7,221 nt of DNA, from NCBI GenBank assembly GCA_017996075.1, contig JAGOHQ010000036.1, forward strand, positions 1 through 7,221, in the 5' to 3' direction. The stretch comes from Aliarcobacter sp. GTDB lineage: Bacteria; Campylobacterota; Campylobacteria; Campylobacterales; Arcobacteraceae. The first letter of the stretch is position 1. Every line of letters begins with the position of its first letter. Made by a program: the position numbers and the translations under genes. The notes beneath the pieces were generated by a model. It made no database searches and had not been told where the DNA came from. It worked only from the letters and a program-made list of their open reading frames with translations. Of this stretch, positions 6,206 to 7,221 are shown piece after piece.

Positions 6206-7221
6206 TACCTTTTTTTATAAATCAAATCTATACTTTGGGTCTTTTCCATAAGACCCAACTCCAAATTCCAAAGTTTTGTAAGCTCTCTTAAAAAAATCAA
6301 CTCTCCATTTGTAGCTTTGTTTTTAATTATAATTTGATTTTTTTCACCTATTTTTTTACCAACTGTTGTCTCTATATATTGAGTTTTTGGATCATAATCA
6401 AAGTGTAATATATCAATTCCTAACTCTTTTACATAATCTTTTGATAACTCATTTAATATAAATAAAGAAGCTTGTGCCTCTTTATTTTGTTCATTCATTG
6501 AACTATTTGAAAATTTTGTTCCAAAAATCAAATAAGATAAAATATCTTTTGAGTTCATAGATGGATTTGATTTTAAGTTTAATCTAGGATTTTCCATAGA
6601 ACCTGTAATATCAATAAAAATCTCTACATTATCAATTTTTGTATTTGCTTTAATATCCAAAATAGGATTTATAGTTTCTAAACCTCTAAATTGTAAATTT
6701 GAATTCTCTATTTTATATGTTTTTCCAAGTTGACTAAAAACTCCATTTATATTTGAAACTCTTCCAAAAATTCTTATATCTTCTTCAAACTCTTTTTTGA
6801 TTTGTAAATCTGCATCTAGTTTTAGTTCTATATTTTTTGTAATATATTTAATCTCTTTTGAGATAATTTTTAAATCAAGTGCAATATTTTTGGTAAAAAA
6901 ATCTTTTTTTATCTCATTATCTCCACTATTTACAATAATTATATCTCTATCGTTACTAATATTTAAAGCTGGAATATTATAAGAACTTACTAATTTATTG
7001 GGATTTATAACTCCCGATATATAGATTTTACTATTTTCGTTAATATTAATATCAACATTAGAATTTATAAATCCTTTTCCATACAAAAGGTGCTCTACAA
7101 AGAAATCTTTTGTAGTTATATTTAAAATCAAATCTTTCTTATCTTTTGAACTATTTATAGTTATATTTTCAAACTCAAAGTTTGAAGAAAAATTTGATAT
7201 ATTAAAAAAAGCCTTTTTTAA
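6202..7221 (-). CDS. tamB: TamB-like (DUF490) translocation/assembly module protein, partial (N-terminus off the right edge)
   Basis: TamB-family proteins are large, inner-membrane-anchored periplasmic proteins with a long beta-rich groove. With the outer-membrane protein TamA they support outer-membrane protein assembly, and AsmA-like relatives are implicated in phospholipid transport. The frame is open from the right edge to the TAA at 6202-6204, giving 339 visible residues. A TTG at 7131 is an internal Leu codon, not a credible start, because the 30 upstream codons continue the frame. The visible part is rich in short beta-strand repeats and ends in a TamB C-terminal domain: FSQLGKTYKI (162-171), NPILDIKA (185-192), ITGSMENPRLNLKSNP (205-220), SMNSKDILSYLIFG (221-234), TVGKKIG (286-292) and the terminal IDLIYKKRY. 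The whole protein is probably much longer (E. coli TamB is about 1,260 residues). The gene converges on pbpA with a 4-nt overlap of stop codons. TamB is the best fit; a general AsmA-like label is the alternative. Confidence 0.87.
   Translation of the reverse strand, partial: LKKAFFNISNFSSNFEFENITINSSKDKKDLILNITTKDFFVEHLLYGKGFINSNVDININENSKIYISGVINPNKLVSSYNIPALNISNDRDIIIVNSGDNEIKKDFFTKNIALDLKIISKEIKYITKNIELKLDADLQIKKEFEEDIRIFGRVSNINGVFSQLGKTYKIENSNLQFRGLETINPILDIKANTKIDNVEIFIDITGSMENPRLNLKSNPSMNSKDILSYLIFGTKFSNSSMNEQNKEAQASLFILNELSKDYVKELGIDILHFDYDPKTQYIETTVGKKIGEKNQIIIKNKATNGELIFLRELTKLWNLELGLMEKTQSIDLIYKKRY
6235..6258. repeat. Perfect 9-bp inverted repeat (hairpin) past the convergent stops
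   Basis: The arms are TTGGGTCTT at 6235-6243 and AAGACCCAA at 6250-6258, with a 6-nt loop. The stem has a GGGTC/GACCC core that stands out in this AT-rich DNA. It lies 30 nt past the pbpA stop and within the last 20 or so codons of the TamB-like gene. Neither strand has a clear T-run directly after the stem, so it is not a canonical intrinsic terminator. It could still form the 3' end structure of the pbpA transcript. Confidence 0.5.

Noticed and set aside
6797..6982. 61-codon plus-strand hydrophobic open frame opposite the TamB-like gene
   Set aside because: It is rich in Ser, Ile and Phe, as expected when the complement of Lys/Glu/Asp/Asn-rich coding DNA is read. It has no convincing ribosome-binding site and no family resemblance.
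7129..7131. TTG as the start of a 309-residue protein
   Set aside because: The frame continues upstream without a stop for 30 more codons to the window edge, and TamB proteins are far longer. The TTG is an internal leucine codon.
1..7221. Novel mobile, defence, CRISPR or biosynthetic system
   Set aside because: All long open frames are recognisable conserved housekeeping or envelope genes with uniform base composition. There are no transposase or integrase signatures, no tandem or spaced repeats, and no unexplained gap larger than 71 nt.

Overview
The window is strongly AT-rich, densely packed chromosomal DNA. It looks like a Campylobacterota (epsilonproteobacterial) housekeeping region, most likely from the Arcobacter/Aliarcobacter group. 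Three things point there: the base composition and codon choice, the head-to-head order murD-mraY / gpmI (which I recall from Campylobacter jejuni), and the compact, tightly spaced genes. The genus is an inference from protein style, not from a database match.

Layout. Positions 1-1977 are a minus-strand peptidoglycan-precursor unit: mraY (lipid I synthase) followed 2 nt later by murD (D-glutamate ligase), which runs off the left edge. Positions 1978-2048 are a 71-nt divergent regulatory region. Its -10 element is a perfect palindrome, so it can be read on both strands, and matching AAGGTTTAA Shine-Dalgarno arms sit beside each start codon. Positions 2049-6205 are a plus-strand unit of three packed genes: gpmI (cofactor-independent phosphoglycerate mutase), a single ABC ATPase subunit of the peptide/nickel type that overlaps gpmI by 4 nt, and a class A penicillin-binding protein (PBP1A family) 3 nt later. 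Positions 6202-7221 are the 3' part of a convergent minus-strand gene for a TamB-like (DUF490) envelope protein, which runs off the right edge.

How it fits together. Four of the six genes serve the cell envelope. MurD and MraY make the lipid-linked peptidoglycan precursor, the PBP polymerises and cross-links it outside the inner membrane, and TamB-like proteins span the periplasm and help build the outer membrane. GpmI is central carbon metabolism (glycolysis/gluconeogenesis). The ABC ATPase has no permease or binding protein in view and its role is unknown.

The whole window is explained by conserved housekeeping genes. I see no mobile element, CRISPR array, tRNA, rRNA or new defence or biosynthetic system. 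No non-coding stretch is longer than 71 nt. The points most worth a second look are the symmetric divergent promoter, the orphan ABC ATPase, and a perfect 9-bp hairpin just past the overlapping convergent stop codons.
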